The notes beneath the pieces are model-generated. The model ran no database searches. It worked only from the letters and a program-made list of their open reading frames with translations, and was not told the DNA's origin. Position numbers and translations under genes: made by a program. Below are positions 10,564 to 20,871 of a DNA stretch of 64,000 nt, piece after piece. How positions within the stretch are numbered: position 1 is the first letter of the stretch; each line of letters opens with the position of its first letter. The stretch is from Loripinus fragilis (lineage: Eukaryota > Mollusca > Bivalvia > Lucinida > Lucinidae), in assembly GCA_964019695.1 (NCBI GenBank), contig OZ026524.1, forward strand, positions 68,525,074 to 68,589,073, written 5' to 3'.

Positions 10564-10761
10564 CAGTAAAACTTGCCTTATAAGCAGCTACTAAAAGAAG
10601 ACAAAAACAAGTTTTCAAGACCAATACTCTCTTAATGCACGCCAAAAGTATTGCAGAATGCTCCCATGAAGCATTTTGCAATACATGTTTAAGCTACCAT
10701 ATGTCTTTAAGACCTTTGTTTTGTCCTATTTCTGAATGTCCGCTTAAGATAGGTTTAACTG
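10564..10761. mobile_element. TA-flanked mariner-type MITE, family B, copy 1
   Basis: A 198-bp element with TA on both sides, starting CAGTAAAACTTGCC and ending GGTTTAACTG, the diverged inverted ends of a Tc1/mariner-type MITE. The centre is a hairpin on AAGTATTGCAGAATGCTCC. A second copy at 13817-14015 has clearer ends (CCTGTCTTAAGCGGCCACT). It occupies most of the last 220 bp of this intron. Confidence 0.75.
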
Positions 10762-10785
10762 TATAGTGTTGTCCTATTTTTTCAG

Positions 10786-11793
10786 ATTCTACCTCTACTA
10801 GACCTGTACCAACCAGTAATAGACTGGATAGACCGAGATCTTCATGTGTTTAAAGTGACAGAAAAGACGGGCGAGGATAACTTAAACCAGTCTCTTTACC
10901 AAAGTAAGACTGTATCAAGAATACCAAGTATTGCCGTGATGTTATTTTTGGAAGAGGAAGGCGTTCTTGGTTATGAAAGGATTCAGTGTGCTAAAAGACG
11001 TTTTGAGAAACCGCCTTGGAAGTTTCATCATTCTGAACAAATAGGACAAGGAAAAATAAACCTGTATCCATATAATAGTGCGGACTACTTTTATACCTCG
11101 GAAGATCTTCCGCTGTGGGCGGTGAGACAGGTGCATTATGGGAAAGAACATCTTAGAGTAGTGCTGTTTGTGAGTGATGGAAATTGGCTGGATATGGTCC
11201 AGTTTTATAAACTTGTGATAGGCTGTGAGCCTGATATTCAAAAGGAGGATTTTTGTTTATTTACAGTCCACACACATGTCAACTATGACGTTCAGTTCGC
11301 TCTCAAAAAGTTAAAAGGAGAAACTCGCCCGCGAGTGCTAGACTGTGTCAAGTTACAATTTAGTGTATCTCAGGTCGGTAACATGGTACCTCTTTTCCCA
11401 AACATTTGTAGACCAATCTCAGACCGGATGTGGGCCACAACAGATCATGACGGTAACAATATTATAATTGACGTCATTGATACAGTGCGCATAAAACCGT
11501 CAACGTCATCAAACTCTAGTGTATCATCACGTTCGTCACGTGTGTCACGGACATCACGACCGCCATCATCAAATTCATCAAGATCATCTGTTCGTTCTAT
11601 GACGTCAGTACAATCATTGACTTCTGTAACGTCGTCAGTTGATTCATCGATGTCATCAATTTCTAGTGACTCATCAAATAGATCATCCAAGACAAGTGAA
11701 GCCCCCAAGCTTCCGAAAAACAATTTTCAACCACCTATATTGCCAGAAAAACCTAACAAATGTATCGCAGCACTGAAGGGCTTCTATGTATAA
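10786..11793 (+). CDS. FAM124: FAM124-like gene, terminal exon with most of the FAM124 domain
   Basis: The exon opens after TTTTTTCAG in phase 0 with ILPLLDLYQPVIDWIDRDL and runs 335 codons to TAA at 11791-11793. Family hallmarks are SIAVMLFLEEE, RRFEKPPWKFHHSEQ, LPLWAVRQVHYGKEHLR, KEDFCLFTVHTHVNYDVQF, VPLFPNICRPISDRMW and TDHDGNN, in the order and spacing known for FAM124A/B. About 67 serine-rich residues follow (from KPSTSSNSSVSS), then PKLPKNNFQPPILPEKP, which could bind SH3 domains, and a C-terminal GFYV that fits a class II PDZ ligand (hydrophobic-x-hydrophobic). The role is unknown and there is no signal peptide or membrane segment in the visible part. The family call is firm; A versus B type cannot be decided. 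Confidence 0.93.
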   Translation: MLPLLDLYQPVIDWIDRDLHVFKVTEKTGEDNLNQSLYQSKTVSRIPSIAVMLFLEEEGVLGYERIQCAKRRFEKPPWKFHHSEQIGQGKINLYPYNSADYFYTSEDLPLWAVRQVHYGKEHLRVVLFVSDGNWLDMVQFYKLVIGCEPDIQKEDFCLFTVHTHVNYDVQFALKKLKGETRPRVLDCVKLQFSVSQVGNMVPLFPNICRPISDRMWATTDHDGNNIIIDVIDTVRIKPSTSSNSSVSSRSSRVSRTSRPPSSNSSRSSVRSMTSVQSLTSVTSSVDSSMSSISSDSSNRSSKTSEAPKLPKNNFQPPILPEKPNKCIAALKGFYV

Positions 11794-12381
11794 AATAGTT
11801 GTTTTTGTATGTTTATTTATGATTATCAGTTAAGTTGGCGTTTTAGGAGTATGAATGTCTCTGGACACTGGTTCCACAGCACCCATTGGGCTTTTGGGAG
11901 TATGGTGTCGATGACTGATGAGATGGAAACCACTGTCTTATCTCTCATTGGTTAACACTGATAAAATACCGTTTAGAGCAATTGATATGCAGTAGGCATA
12001 TAAAACAGGCCACTGTCGGCCCGCAAGTGAAATGTCATCGGCTGGAATGGCGTTTCGCTGTTGGACCAACACTTTTCCAAGACAGTGTGCTGACCGTGTA
12101 TTTGTTAGTATCTGATTTTATCATTGCTTCTCACTAAAGATTATGTAATGTCTAAGAGCGGAAAAACTAGTCTCAAAATGTGTAGTGAATAGATTATCGA
12201 AACTGGTAGCACAAAATAAAATGCACGAGGACAAACTAGGAGGATAAAAGAAGAGTATTCCCAATTAAAGAACCACACTGCTTTCTATGGATTAACCAAG
12301 AGACTAATCCCTTCATTGATTGCAAACATGGAGATGATGAGTCAGTTTGGAGCGTCCCCATTTTCCCCTGCAGAAAGTATA
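11794..12381 (+). other. FAM124 3' UTR and downstream sequence
   Basis: Non-coding. A possible polyadenylation signal is at 12215-12220. A worn GAAACGCC-type palindrome centre lies around 12020-12075, so part of the putative UTR is repeat-derived. The true cleavage site cannot be seen. Confidence 0.4.
12215..12220 (+). promoter_or_regulatory. Candidate polyadenylation signal (AATAAA) for FAM124
   Basis: AATAAA about 420 bases after the stop codon, the first clear canonical hexamer I see downstream. Chance occurrence is quite possible in AT-rich DNA. Confidence 0.35.
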
Positions 12382-13126
12382 CAGTCAGACGTAAGTTAAG
12401 CATCACCCAAACATTATTTCAGAGACCTTTTCTGTGTAAAAATTTCTTCAGAAGAACAACCAGTTTGTAATATTTTGTTACCCTAGTCTTCCCTTGGTAT
12501 GCTGAACATGTCAGAATGTCATTTGGTAATTTTGCTGAATTTCTACGGTGTCCTGTATACACCAACCCATATTTTTGGGTGTACCCTTAAAAAGTGTCAC
12601 AGCTTAACCCAAAGTGCTTACTTTGAATTCAAATAAACGCAGAAATTATCTAGACATATTTTTCAAACTAGTGCGAAACTGATTCTGTTGAACTCAAAGT
12701 TTTATGTCAGTTATAGAGGATCATATAGTTAATCGCGTGTTTAGAAGTTTTGCATTATCACTATATAACATGCCCTTCTTTACACATCCATAACTTTTAT
12801 TCTATTTGAGATATGAATCTGAAATTTTCGGACAGAACTTGTCTTTTATATTGTAACAATATGACACTAACACTTAACATGTCTAAGCGTTTTGTAAATA
12901 CATGTTATGATGTACCATAATGGGTTAGAGAATGGGGACATTTTAGGGGTAAGTCTGCATTTACCATGCCTGGTTGTTCACCTTTGTGATAATCGAATCG
13001 AATTTGGCTGTAAATTGTCGCCACTTTATCTATTTTCATAAATAAAACAAGAAAATAATCATGACTGGAAAACTTCCTTCGTTTTCTAGGAAACTATTGA
13101 GGTGATGCTTAACTTATGTTTGACTG
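12382..13126. mobile_element. TA-flanked mariner-type element, family A
   Basis: A 745-bp element: TA, then CAGTCAGACGTAAGTTAAGC at the left, mirrored by GCTTAACTTATGTTTGACTG and TA at the right (about 26 bp with two mismatches). The interior has no transposase-like frame, so it is non-autonomous or gutted. Confidence 0.8.
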
Positions 13127-13136
13127 TATATAAATT

Positions 13137-13375
13137 TTAGCCGTGACTTGTGATTTCCAACAATATGGCATTTTGACAAGTACAGACTAAGATGAGCCTG
13201 TGCAGCCTCCTTTTAAGCTTAGAAACTCCAGATGATGTTCAGTCAGTAGCTTAACAGTCAAAGAATATTCAAGCGACCAGCAACGGCTCCGATCAGACGG
13301 CGCGTATGCGCAGGCTGATCTGAGCCTTTGCTGGTCGCATATACCACATTGTTGGAAATCTCATGCTATGGCTCA
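13137..13375. mobile_element. MITE of the GAGCCGTG family, copy 2
   Basis: A 239-bp copy beginning TTAGCCGTGACTTGTGATTT and ending with CCACATTGTTGGAAATC and ATGGCTCA. It starts 9 bases after the mariner-type element's TA, so the two are virtually adjacent. Confidence 0.8.
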
Positions 13376-13516
13376 TATTTGAGTCAGCCTCTGATCCTTT
13401 GGACACTCACAAATCAAATCGACGCTTTCAACTCCAACCGTCGTTTCAATCATTTGTCTACGAAAGGAATGACTAAACGTAAAGCTCTGAAAAAGTAGAT
13501 ATTTACCTACAACATA

Positions 13517-13583
13517 TGCGAGAGGCGAAGTCTTAGACGAGCTTGCACAAACTTGCAGTCTCGATAGAGCCTTCTTTGCTCAC
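13517..13583. repeat. GAGCAGCGAA-type hairpin repeat
   Basis: GCGAGAGGCGAAGTCTTAGA and TAGAGCCTTCTTTGCTCACA form imperfect arms around a TTGCAC/GTGCAA-like centre. Same family as 6260-6319. Confidence 0.5.
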
Positions 13584-13816
13584 ACAAAAGGCAGGAAAGT
13601 AGATGAAGGCTGAGGCCAAATTTAAGACCTCTAGCTAGCCCTATTTCATATTTGAAAAGACTGATATAATTCATGTGCAAGACGAAGTTACGAACCAAAA
13701 TCCCATGAGCTAACGTAATGAAATATATTTCCCCAGAACGCCAGTTTAACTATCATTTAAAGATTCAGTGTATGTAAAAGTGCTAAATCTTGCTCGCTAT
13801 TTCAACCACAACACTA

Positions 13817-14015
13817 CACCTGTCTTAAGCGGCCACTAAAACAGAAGACAAAAATTGGGGTTTAAGACCGATTATCGCTTAATGCAGGTCAAAGTATTGC
13901 AGAATGCTCCAAGTGAGCATTCTGCAATACTTTTGACATTCATTAAGATACCATTTGTGTTTAAGACCTTTGTTTTTCTTTAATTTTGAGTGGCCGCTTA
14001 AGACAGGTTTAACTG
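13817..14015. mobile_element. TA-flanked mariner-type MITE, family B, copy 2
   Basis: CCTGTCTTAAGCGGCCACT at the left and AGTGGCCGCTTAAGACAGG, then TTTAACTG and TA, at the right. The central hairpin is AAGTATTGCAGAATGCTCC against GAGCATTCTGCAATACTTT. A few bases of the left terminus (CAGTTAAA) are lost or changed. Confidence 0.78.
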
Positions 14016-14287
14016 TATTTGAGTGCTTCATGTAAGTCGTGGAATGTGTCTGTAGAAATCTTTTTTTTATTCCAGCAGCAATCTGTTTTCGGTATGGTAT
14101 CGGGCTTTGGTCCGCGGTAGGAACGACGTCGATGCGACATTAATGTTTTGACGTCATCGATTTCGGTCCGATGGTGGCATGTACGTAGCTTTGTCAACCG
14201 ACGTAAAATGTTTATTATGGCCCTTGTGGAAAGCTGTGTCAAACACGGATCAAATGTAAGGCCACCGTGAACCCAACATGGATACAT

Positions 14288-14480
14288 GCATAGATCCAGA
14301 TAAGGAAATTTTATCAGCGTAAAATTGCAAATATTTTCTTACCCATCAATTAAAGCATGTGTTTTGGGTGCTCAAAAGAACCGTCTTATTGGGACGGTTC
14401 TTTTGAGTACCCACAACATATGTTTTGGATGATAAATAAAGAAAATAGTTTTCCAATACACACTCTTATCTGGAGGCCTG
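14288..14480. mobile_element. Foldback element with CTCAAAAGAACCGTC hairpin
   Basis: The hairpin core at 14355-14424 pairs GTGCTCAAAAGAACCGTC with GACGGTTCTTTTGAGTAC and continues into GCATGTGTTTTGGG against CCCACAACATATG. The outer arms are CCAGATAAGGAAATTTTATC and CACTCTTATCTGG. A second copy of the core lies at 47461-47528, and a lone outer arm at 9264-9336. Confidence 0.6.
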
Positions 14481-14520
14481 TACACGTTATGATGGGTCTT
14501 GCCGGTATCGGCCCCATATC

Positions 14521-14626
14521 CCAGCAGGCAAATGACGTCGAAACAACGTAGTATTGACGTCGATGCGACGTCACGATGTCGGATCGACGTTGTAACAACG
14601 TTATTTTAGGGTTAGCTGCCTGCTGG
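14521..14626. mobile_element. Short MITE with CCAGCAGGCA ends
   Basis: A 106-bp element with exact inverted ends CCAGCAGGCA and TGCCTGCTGG. The interior is full of GACGTCGA/ACGACGT-type words, such as GACGTCGATGCGACGTC. Similar words at 14100-14215 suggest a neighbouring relic. Confidence 0.7.
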
Positions 14627-14744
14627 CCATGGCGGCCTACTATAATCTGCTTGCTGTGTTAACATGTACATATTTACCATTTTTTCACTTGAGAAAATAG
14701 AAATCTACATTCCATTCAGTCGTTGTTTTCCTCTTTAAACCCTT

Positions 14745-15500
14745 TCCAAACCAATGGGATTTTCCATAAAGCAATATACAATAAAATCAACCGACAGTAA
14801 TGTGCACGACCCGTGATGAGCATATTCACTAACTGACCAAGGACGGACGGATAGAGGGACTCACATAGTGGTTATAGTGAAGACCCAAGGGCCGGGCAAG
14901 ACTCACATAGTGATTAAAGTGCAGATCTAAGAAATTGTCACTCTCTACAACAATGCATACAGCCAATTTGAACGTTAAAAGTCACCATTTTGCATGCATA
15001 ACAGTGACTGGACAATGTTAAAATAAATAATTATGCAAAATTTGATCCAAACATGCGGTCCAAGAGTTATGAGCATTTTCATTAGCTGACCGCAACCGAC
15101 TGAAATGATGCTCAGCAAACCCTTGTCCATAAAAAAGGGTGTTACACATGCTAGTGGTTAGACAATATTGGCATGCGTTTGTATGCAAAATGTGATCAAA
15201 ATATGCTGTGTGGTTCAAGAATTATTAGCATTTTCACTAACTACTAACGGACGGACAGACGGAAAGCCTCGTTCATAAAAAAGACTGTTACACATGCCAG
15301 TGGTTAGATAATGTTGAAATGCATTGGTATGTAAAATGAGATCAAAATATGTCATGTGATTCAAGAATTATGAGCATTTTACTAACTGCTAACGGACGGA
15401 TGGACGGACTCACGTAGTGATTATAGTGCAGACTCAGGGTCGTGTAAGACTATATAGTACAGACCCAAGGGTCGGGCAAGACTCACATAGTGATTATTAC
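14745..15500. repeat. Degenerate ~150-bp tandem repeats with ACGGACGGA motifs
   Basis: Repeated blocks contain ATGAGCATTTTCA, CTAACGGACGGACAGACGG, ACTCACATAGTGATTATAG and ACACATGCCAGTGGTTAGA, with GAGCATTTT-like landmarks near 15070, 15225 and 15370 (about 150 bp apart). A detached piece of the same family lies at 16900-17060. No coding sequence. Confidence 0.65.
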
Positions 15501-15519
15501 CCATGAAACATCTAAAAAT

Positions 15520-15586
15520 GGGCTATCACCAGCCCGCCAGTGAAACGCCATTCAAATGGCGTTTTGCTGGCCGGCGGATGGTAGCC
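15520..15586. repeat. Solo GAAACGCCATT palindrome
   Basis: GGCTATCACCAGCCCGCCAG, then GAAACGCCATT and AATGGCGTTTTGCTGG, then CGGCGGATGGTAGCC form a hairpin identical in plan to the centre of the GCGGATCCAG MITEs, but without their ends. Confidence 0.65.
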
Positions 15587-15689
15587 TGGCAGTGTATGCT
15601 GGCTGAGAAAATGCTTTCCTATAATTGTATTTTTTCTTTTATGTGTGTTTCTTTGTCTGTGTTCCTTGAATCTTTTCCTTAAGGTGCCA

Positions 15690-16020
15690 TGGGACGTAGT
15701 TTACTCCGCCCCTTCCTTTGCTTCACAACCAATCAGTTTGCACAAAAAAATATTGTTTTTCGCCAACTTAGTCACACATTTTGTCAATATTCGTAATATC
15801 TATTAAGTAAATCATTTAGTACGAGTAAATCCGCGAAGTGGTCAATGCGACCATTTCCAAAGATGCAGTCAGGAAAGGGAGGAGAAAACTATAAGTAGGT
15901 TAAAGATCATACATTACAATTATAAAGGAATTAAGTGGTTCACTCGCTACACTCGTCCCCACTTTATTCCTGTAATATATGATCTTTAACCTGTACGTAC
16001 TTGCCAAACAAAGAGATTGT
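15690..16020. repeat. Foldback around 15888-16001
   Basis: GTAGGTTAAAGATCATACAT and AAAGGAATTAAGTGG pair with CCACTTTATTCCT and TATATGATCTTTAACCTG. The flanks to about 15690 and 16020 contain no gene. Confidence 0.55.
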
Positions 16021-16160
16021 TAAAAGTAATGCAAAAGCATCAGGTAACAACTGACTTTAAGTTATCGCTTCCATAAGCGTGGACAGGCAGGGGTTGCCAT
16101 TTACGCGGCTCTCTTGGTAAGCGTACATCGAACAAAATGTAAGTGAGTTTGACCAGGAAA

Positions 16161-16366
16161 CGCCACAACCACACACTGAAGACCAACCCACGGCACCGAG
16201 ACACACTACACTATCATCCCACCACAGCGAGAAGACGATTAAAGTAAAGCAACCTGCTCTCTCTTCCTCAGCAAGATGATTGCAAAACTAGAAAGGTCAC
16301 TAAGTCCTGCAGGCAAACCAAGGTCCAAACACAACCCCCTTCAGCAATAATAAACAATGATTCAAC
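16161..16366 (+). repeat. Mosaic repeat, head type I (truncated)
   Basis: CCACAACCACACACTGAAGA, CCCACGGCACCGAG and CAAGATGATTGCAAAACTAG match the heads at 41640, 57985 and (reverse strand) 54095-53880. The body that normally follows is absent here; a body fragment reappears at 17094-17146. Confidence 0.6.
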
Positions 16367-16476
16367 TCACTGTAAAGTGCACGACTCGTTGTGAACGTAG
16401 CCGGTGCCAGATGGAATGTATGGAAAGCCAATTGGACGGACTGGCGTACTCACACAGTGATTTTAGTGCACATAAT

Positions 16477-16715
16477 TGAGCCGTGACATGTGATTTCCAA
16501 CAATGTGGCATTTTGACATGTGTAGACTCAGACGAGCCTATGCAGCCTCCTTTTAAGTTTAGAAACTCCAAATTCTGTTCGACCAGTAGCTTAAGAGTCA
16601 TAGAATATGCAAGCGACTAGGAAAGGCTCTGATCAGACTGCGCGTATGCGCAGGCTGATCTGAGGCCTTGCTGGTCGCACATACCACATTGTTGGAAATC
16701 CCATGCCACGGCTCA
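16477..16715. mobile_element. MITE of the GAGCCGTG family, copy 3
   Basis: The best copy: TGAGCCGTGACATGTGATTT with CCAACAATGTGG at the left, and CCACATTGTTGGAAATCCCA with GGCTCA at the right, 239 bp. It is inserted in a run of the ACTCACACAGTGATTTTAGT repeat. Confidence 0.85.
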
Positions 16716-16894
16716 TATGTGGGTCGTGCACAAGTTTGATACCAAGTCTTAAAAATATTGTTGTTGTTGATAATTTCGATTTGCATATTTTTCAATTCAA
16801 CATAGATTTTGTGTTTTTCGGCAGTTTTCTACATTTAAAATCTCCCAGCAGCCTCGTAATCGTTTTACACACCAGTGGTTGGACACTGTTTAAA

Positions 16895-17070
16895 TAAAAT
16901 AAGTATGGAAAAGTTTATAATCTGTTAAGAATGCCAGTGGTTAGACAATGTTGACATGCACACGTATGTAAAATAAGATCAAAATATATCATGCGGCTCA
17001 AGAGTTATGAGCATTTTCCCTAACTGGTAACGGAGGGACAGACGGATCCACACAGTGATTTTAGTGCACA
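16895..17070. repeat. Detached unit of the ~150-bp tandem family
   Basis: ATGCCAGTGGTTAGACAATG, GAGTTATGAGCATTTTC and ACGGAGGGACAGACGGATCC repeat the unit seen three times at 14950-15480. Confidence 0.6.
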
Positions 17071-17093
17071 CCTGTCGTGCAATAAAACAACAT

Positions 17094-17146
17094 AGCCGCC
17101 GCGTTTAAACGGATGCCCACCTAAGCCACTGGGGTTGGGGCTTAAA
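17094..17146 (+). repeat. Body fragment of the mosaic repeat at the array border
   Basis: GGATGCCCACCTAAGCCACT followed by GGGGTTGGGGCTTAAATA matches the sequence that follows each tRNA in the array. The array begins immediately afterwards, so this homology may mark the recombination border. Confidence 0.55.
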
Positions 17147-17286
17147 TACAGCATCTTATAAATGTATGTCGGTGAACTGTCTTGTTGGGCACTCAAAGGG
17201 AGATGAACCAATATTCATTTTTCTTTTTTTCATCAGGTAATTGCATCCCATATTGTCGTATTCCTGGTCAAACTAATTTTATCATC

Positions 17287-17358
17287 TCCTCGTTAGTATA
17301 GTGGTGAGTATCCCCGCCTGTCACGCGGGAGACCGGGGTTCGATTCCCCGACGGGGAG
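17287..17358 (+). tRNA. tRNA-Asp(GTC), copy 1
   Basis: A 72-base gene. The acceptor stem TCCTCGT pairs with ACGGGGA, with discriminator G. The A box TAGTATAGTGGTGAG, anticodon loop CTGTCAC (anticodon GTC) between CCCGC/GCGGG stems, and B box GGTTCGATTCC are all intact. The encoded gene lacks CCA, as usual in eukaryotes. T runs downstream (from 17365) serve as Pol III terminator. It opens the first A unit; its 5' flank (CCTGGTCAAACTAATTTTAT) resembles that of the B-unit copies. Confidence 0.95.
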
Positions 17359-18178
17359 CATTTATTTTCTTTTTTTTTTCCTATCACATATATTATACAT
17401 ATAGGCGTTAGAAAGGATGCCCACCGAAGCCACTGGGATGGGGGCTTAAATGCATTTTACTGACCAAATATTCACCTTAGCATCTGCTGTTGGTGAAACA
17501 CAAAACTGTTTAGCAAGCAGGGAGGCTTCTTAACTTATGCAATACATTGCCACAGAGAAAGAATAGTTACTCAAATTAACATACTTAGATGAAACAAAAA
17601 TGGCTCATGACTCACAGATAATCAGAGCTAACGAAAACCAAGTTGAGCCACGGTGGGCCTATCCAACGACAAGCATCGGGCACCATCCGACCGATTATTA
17701 AAGTTTAATGCTAGTGTCGTCGTTGAGTCTGATGCCTGATCCAACGTCGTGCAATTAAAGAGACAACCATAGCTATGAACACATGCAAACATATAAACTC
17801 TCGCATGATATCCATAATTTATACGTTTACCTGCAGTTGGACAGTTTTGAAATAAATTAAATCCTATTCCATGTAATTCAAAATAATACAAAACCATAAA
17901 AGGGTAATAACTCATGCTAAAATGTGATAAATTGACACGTTTAACTGGTCACAAAAAGCTTTGTCTGCGCTTCTGAACGACAGGGCAATGTAAGGGAGGG
18001 GAGGGCGGGCCGGCAGGCAGGCAGTTGGTAGGCAAATTTAGCTGCTGGAGCTCACAGCCCTTGGCACCGGAACACTGGTCAGACGCTCTAACCACCTGAG
18101 TTACCTATACTCTCGAAGTATTGATCAATTCATGGCGTTTGGACCTGGGGCGTCTCTGTCTGAACAAGACATGTTTTA

Positions 18179-18233
18179 AGTAAGTAAGTAAGTAAGTACT
18201 TTATTTATATAGGGTTACAACATTTAGCACATA
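18179..18233 (-). repeat. (AAGT)n with LINE-like 3' end, A unit 1
   Basis: Read on the minus strand this is CCCTATATAAATAAAGTACT followed by (TACT)n. It looks like a polyadenylation-like signal and short tandem tail of a non-LTR retrotransposon. The same stretch in each unit varies in AAGT copy number, for instance longer in B units. The upstream LINE body is not recognisable. Confidence 0.5.
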
Positions 18234-19289
18234 CAGTGAGCCACTTTAGTTACGCACCATTTTTTCAGGGCCCACATTTTTTGACAAAATGCTGGAATCG
18301 AACATTCTCTATGATTTATTTATTGACATTTTATCTGTTTGATAAAATCGAATTTTTTTTATTGGAATCACTCATGCGAATCATTCTGCTACTCAAAGGC
18401 AATTTTGACAAATTTTGAAAAATGCCCGTGCAAGCGGAACGTCTATATTTTCTATTTTTCTTTTGTGCTAGGCATAATCCATGATGATCGTTGTGACAGA
18501 AAAACACCAAAAACAATTGATTTATTCAAGTAAAACACCTTTTTTCGGTCGTTGAATTAAGTAACACCGTTACTTTTTGAAGAAATGCTCATTTTAACGT
18601 CATATTAACGTCAGTTACAATAATCAAACTGGGTTTTCTTCGCAAATTATTTTGTAATGAGTCACTTGTGGACATAGAAGTATTAAAACACTAAAACATC
18701 TTATCACTGACACGTCTTATAGCCTTGGTAGTAGTGACGTCATCACTAACGTCAACACCATGACGCCAATAAATCTATTAATATTTTTACGAAAATAAAC
18801 GGCGGATACATGGTTGTTTTAAATGAAATCATAAAAGAAGTGTTTGGATAACTTGTTTACTCAGAATCATACGAAATTTTAACTAACTTAAAAAAAGTAC
18901 TAAAACCAACTTTTTTCAAAGCTTGGTCAGCTGGGAACCAAAATAGTAAAACATTAAAAAAACTATGAAGTTAACAATCACATACCATTCTTAGATATTG
19001 CCAAGAATAAATTGGTTCTTATATCTGGCATTGCAGAAATTCGACCCTGAAAAAAGTGCTATGTGATCTGAGTTTCATTCGAGATAATGCAATGTGAAAT
19101 GGTGTTTTGAGGGTAGTGCACTTTAAAATCCATTTCCTCATTCGTTTCTGATCTGATCACAATGAAATTTCAATTGCTAATGCAAATATAGATGCGCTTT
19201 ACGTTGGTAGTCTCAGAATAAAAATATCACATTTCTATTCCGAGAAATTTTACATTTTATAAGTGGTGCGTAACTAAAGTGGCTCACTG
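18234..19289. mobile_element. TA-flanked mariner-type MITE, family C, array copy 1
   Basis: A 1056-bp element beginning CAGTGAGCCACTTTAGTTAC and ending with its mirror GTAACTAAAGTGGCTCACTG, with TA at 18232-18233 and 19290-19291. The B units have the uninterrupted site (AGCACATATATATTTACAT). The start CAGTG and the TA duplication fit Tc1/mariner. Short plus-strand frames inside are not transposase. Confidence 0.9.
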
Positions 19290-19947
19290 TATATATTTAC
19301 ATATTAAGTACATGTAGCTAATCTTCCATGAGGCCCTCACTATTTACATTTTTACATAAATATACATGTATATAAATAAACAGACAATCAATTACAGTTT
19401 ACCATTTCAAAAATATAAGTACCCTCTTCACTTATCAGTTTAAAATCCATATCCTTCTTAAAACATGGCAGATCCAGACCAGTTGACCTCTAAAGAAGCC
19501 AGCCTATCAAGATCAGCACTTTTTCATCCATGCTTCTAATGACGTGATACCACCTGGCCAACTGGATATCAGAAATTCACAAAGTGCACACAAGCCTTCA
19601 TGCATTCAGTGTGTGCTTATAAGGTTGATTATGTGCCCATTTGAAGCCTGAGCATCAATATCCTGCAATTAATACAACAGTCTTCTTGCCAGCCAGCCAA
19701 CCAGACAAACGGACAGATATACAGACAGACAAGTAGGCAGACAGGCATATTGATATTGCTGCTCGAGCTCAAAGACCTCTCAAAAACCTCGGAATACTGT
19801 CTGTTGGTGGACTGTCATCATATATATCTTAAAATGTATGTGGTCGAAGCACTCAAAGGGAGATGAGCCACTATTCATTTTTCTTTTTTCCATCAGGTAA
19901 TTGCTTCCCATATTGTCGTATTCCTGGTCAAACTAGTTTTTATCATC

Positions 19948-20019
19948 TCCTCGTTAGTATAGTGGTGAGTATCCCCGCCTGTCACGCGGGAGACCGGGGT
20001 TCGATTCCCCGACGGGGAG
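19948..20019 (+). tRNA. tRNA-Asp(GTC), copy 2
   Basis: Identical to copy 1 over all 72 bases. It opens the first B unit. The 5' flank is CCTGGTCAAACTAGTTTTTATCATC, and the 3' side has a T-rich terminator. Confidence 0.95.
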
Positions 20020-20837
20020 CATTTATTTTTCTTTTTTTCCCTATCACATATATATTTTACATATAGGCGTTAGAAAGGATGCCCACCGAAGCCACTGGGA
20101 TGGGGGCTTAAATACATTTTACTGACCAAATATCACCTTAGCATCTGCTGTTGGTGAAACACAAAACTGTTTAGCAAGCAGGGAGGCTTCTTAACTTATG
20201 CAATACATTGCCACAGACAAAGAATAGTTACTCAAATTAACATACTTAGATGAAACAAAAATGGCTCATGTCTCACAGATAGTCAGAGCTAACGAAAACC
20301 AAGTTGAGCCACGGTGGGCCTATCCAACGACAAGCATCAGGCACCATCCAACCGATTATTAAAGTTTAATGCTAGTGTCGTCGTTGAGTCTGATGCCTGA
20401 TCCAACGTCGTGCAATTAAAGAGACAACCATAGCTATGAACACATGCAAACATAAAAACTCTCGCATGATATCCATAATTTATACGTTTACCTGCAGTTG
20501 GACAGTTTTGAAATAGATTAAATCCTATTCCATGTAATTCAAAATAATACAAAACAATAAAAGGGTAATAACTCATGCTAAAATGTGATAAATAGACACG
20601 TTTAACTGGTCACAAAAAGCTTTGTCTGCGCTTCTGAACGGCAGGGCAATGTAAGGGAGGGGAGGGCGGGCCGGCAGGCAGGTAGTTGGTAGGCAAATTT
20701 AGCTGCTGGAGCTCACAGCCCTTGGCAACGGAACACTGGTCAGACGCTCTAACCACCTGAGTTACCTATACTCTCGAAGTATTGATTAATTCATGGCGTT
20801 TGGACCTGGGGCGTCTCTGTCTGAACAAGACATGTTT

Positions 20838-20871
<34 letters not shown>

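Larger units (their letters stand above)
9832..10785 (+). other. FAM124 intron with two MITEs
   Basis: A 954-bp intron. It contains a GCGGATCCAG-type MITE (9921-10228) and a TA-flanked mariner-type MITE (10564-10761) that ends 24 bases before the acceptor. About 10490-10535 (CAGGGGTGTACTCTCATTTT) resembles one end of the hAT-like element at 60247. The rest is unassigned. Confidence 0.65.
5123..11793 (+). other. FAM124: FAM124-family gene, 3' part (three exons in window)
   Basis: Gene-level entry joining the exons at 5123-5184, 9686-9831 and 10786-11793. The junctions are canonical AG...GT and their phases agree: one base carried from exon 1 joins two from exon 2 to make a glycine codon, and exon 2 to exon 3 is phase 0. 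The visible product is 404 residues: a serine-rich N-terminal stretch, the FAM124 domain (about residues 59-307), a serine-rich linker (about 308-374) and a proline-containing tail ending GFYV. The first visible exon begins with the last base of a split codon, so at least one 5' exon is missing. Introns of 4.5 kb and 954 bp are filled with MITEs and foldbacks. FAM124 proteins have no well-established biochemical function. Confidence 0.85.

Noticed and set aside
11445..11723. 92-codon acidic minus-strand frame
   Set aside because: Antisense shadow of the serine-rich codons of the FAM124 terminal exon.
17628..17915. 79-95 codon minus-strand frame repeated in every array unit
   Set aside because: Its recurrence is explained by unit duplication. 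The diverged copy at 31705-31893 does not keep the frame.
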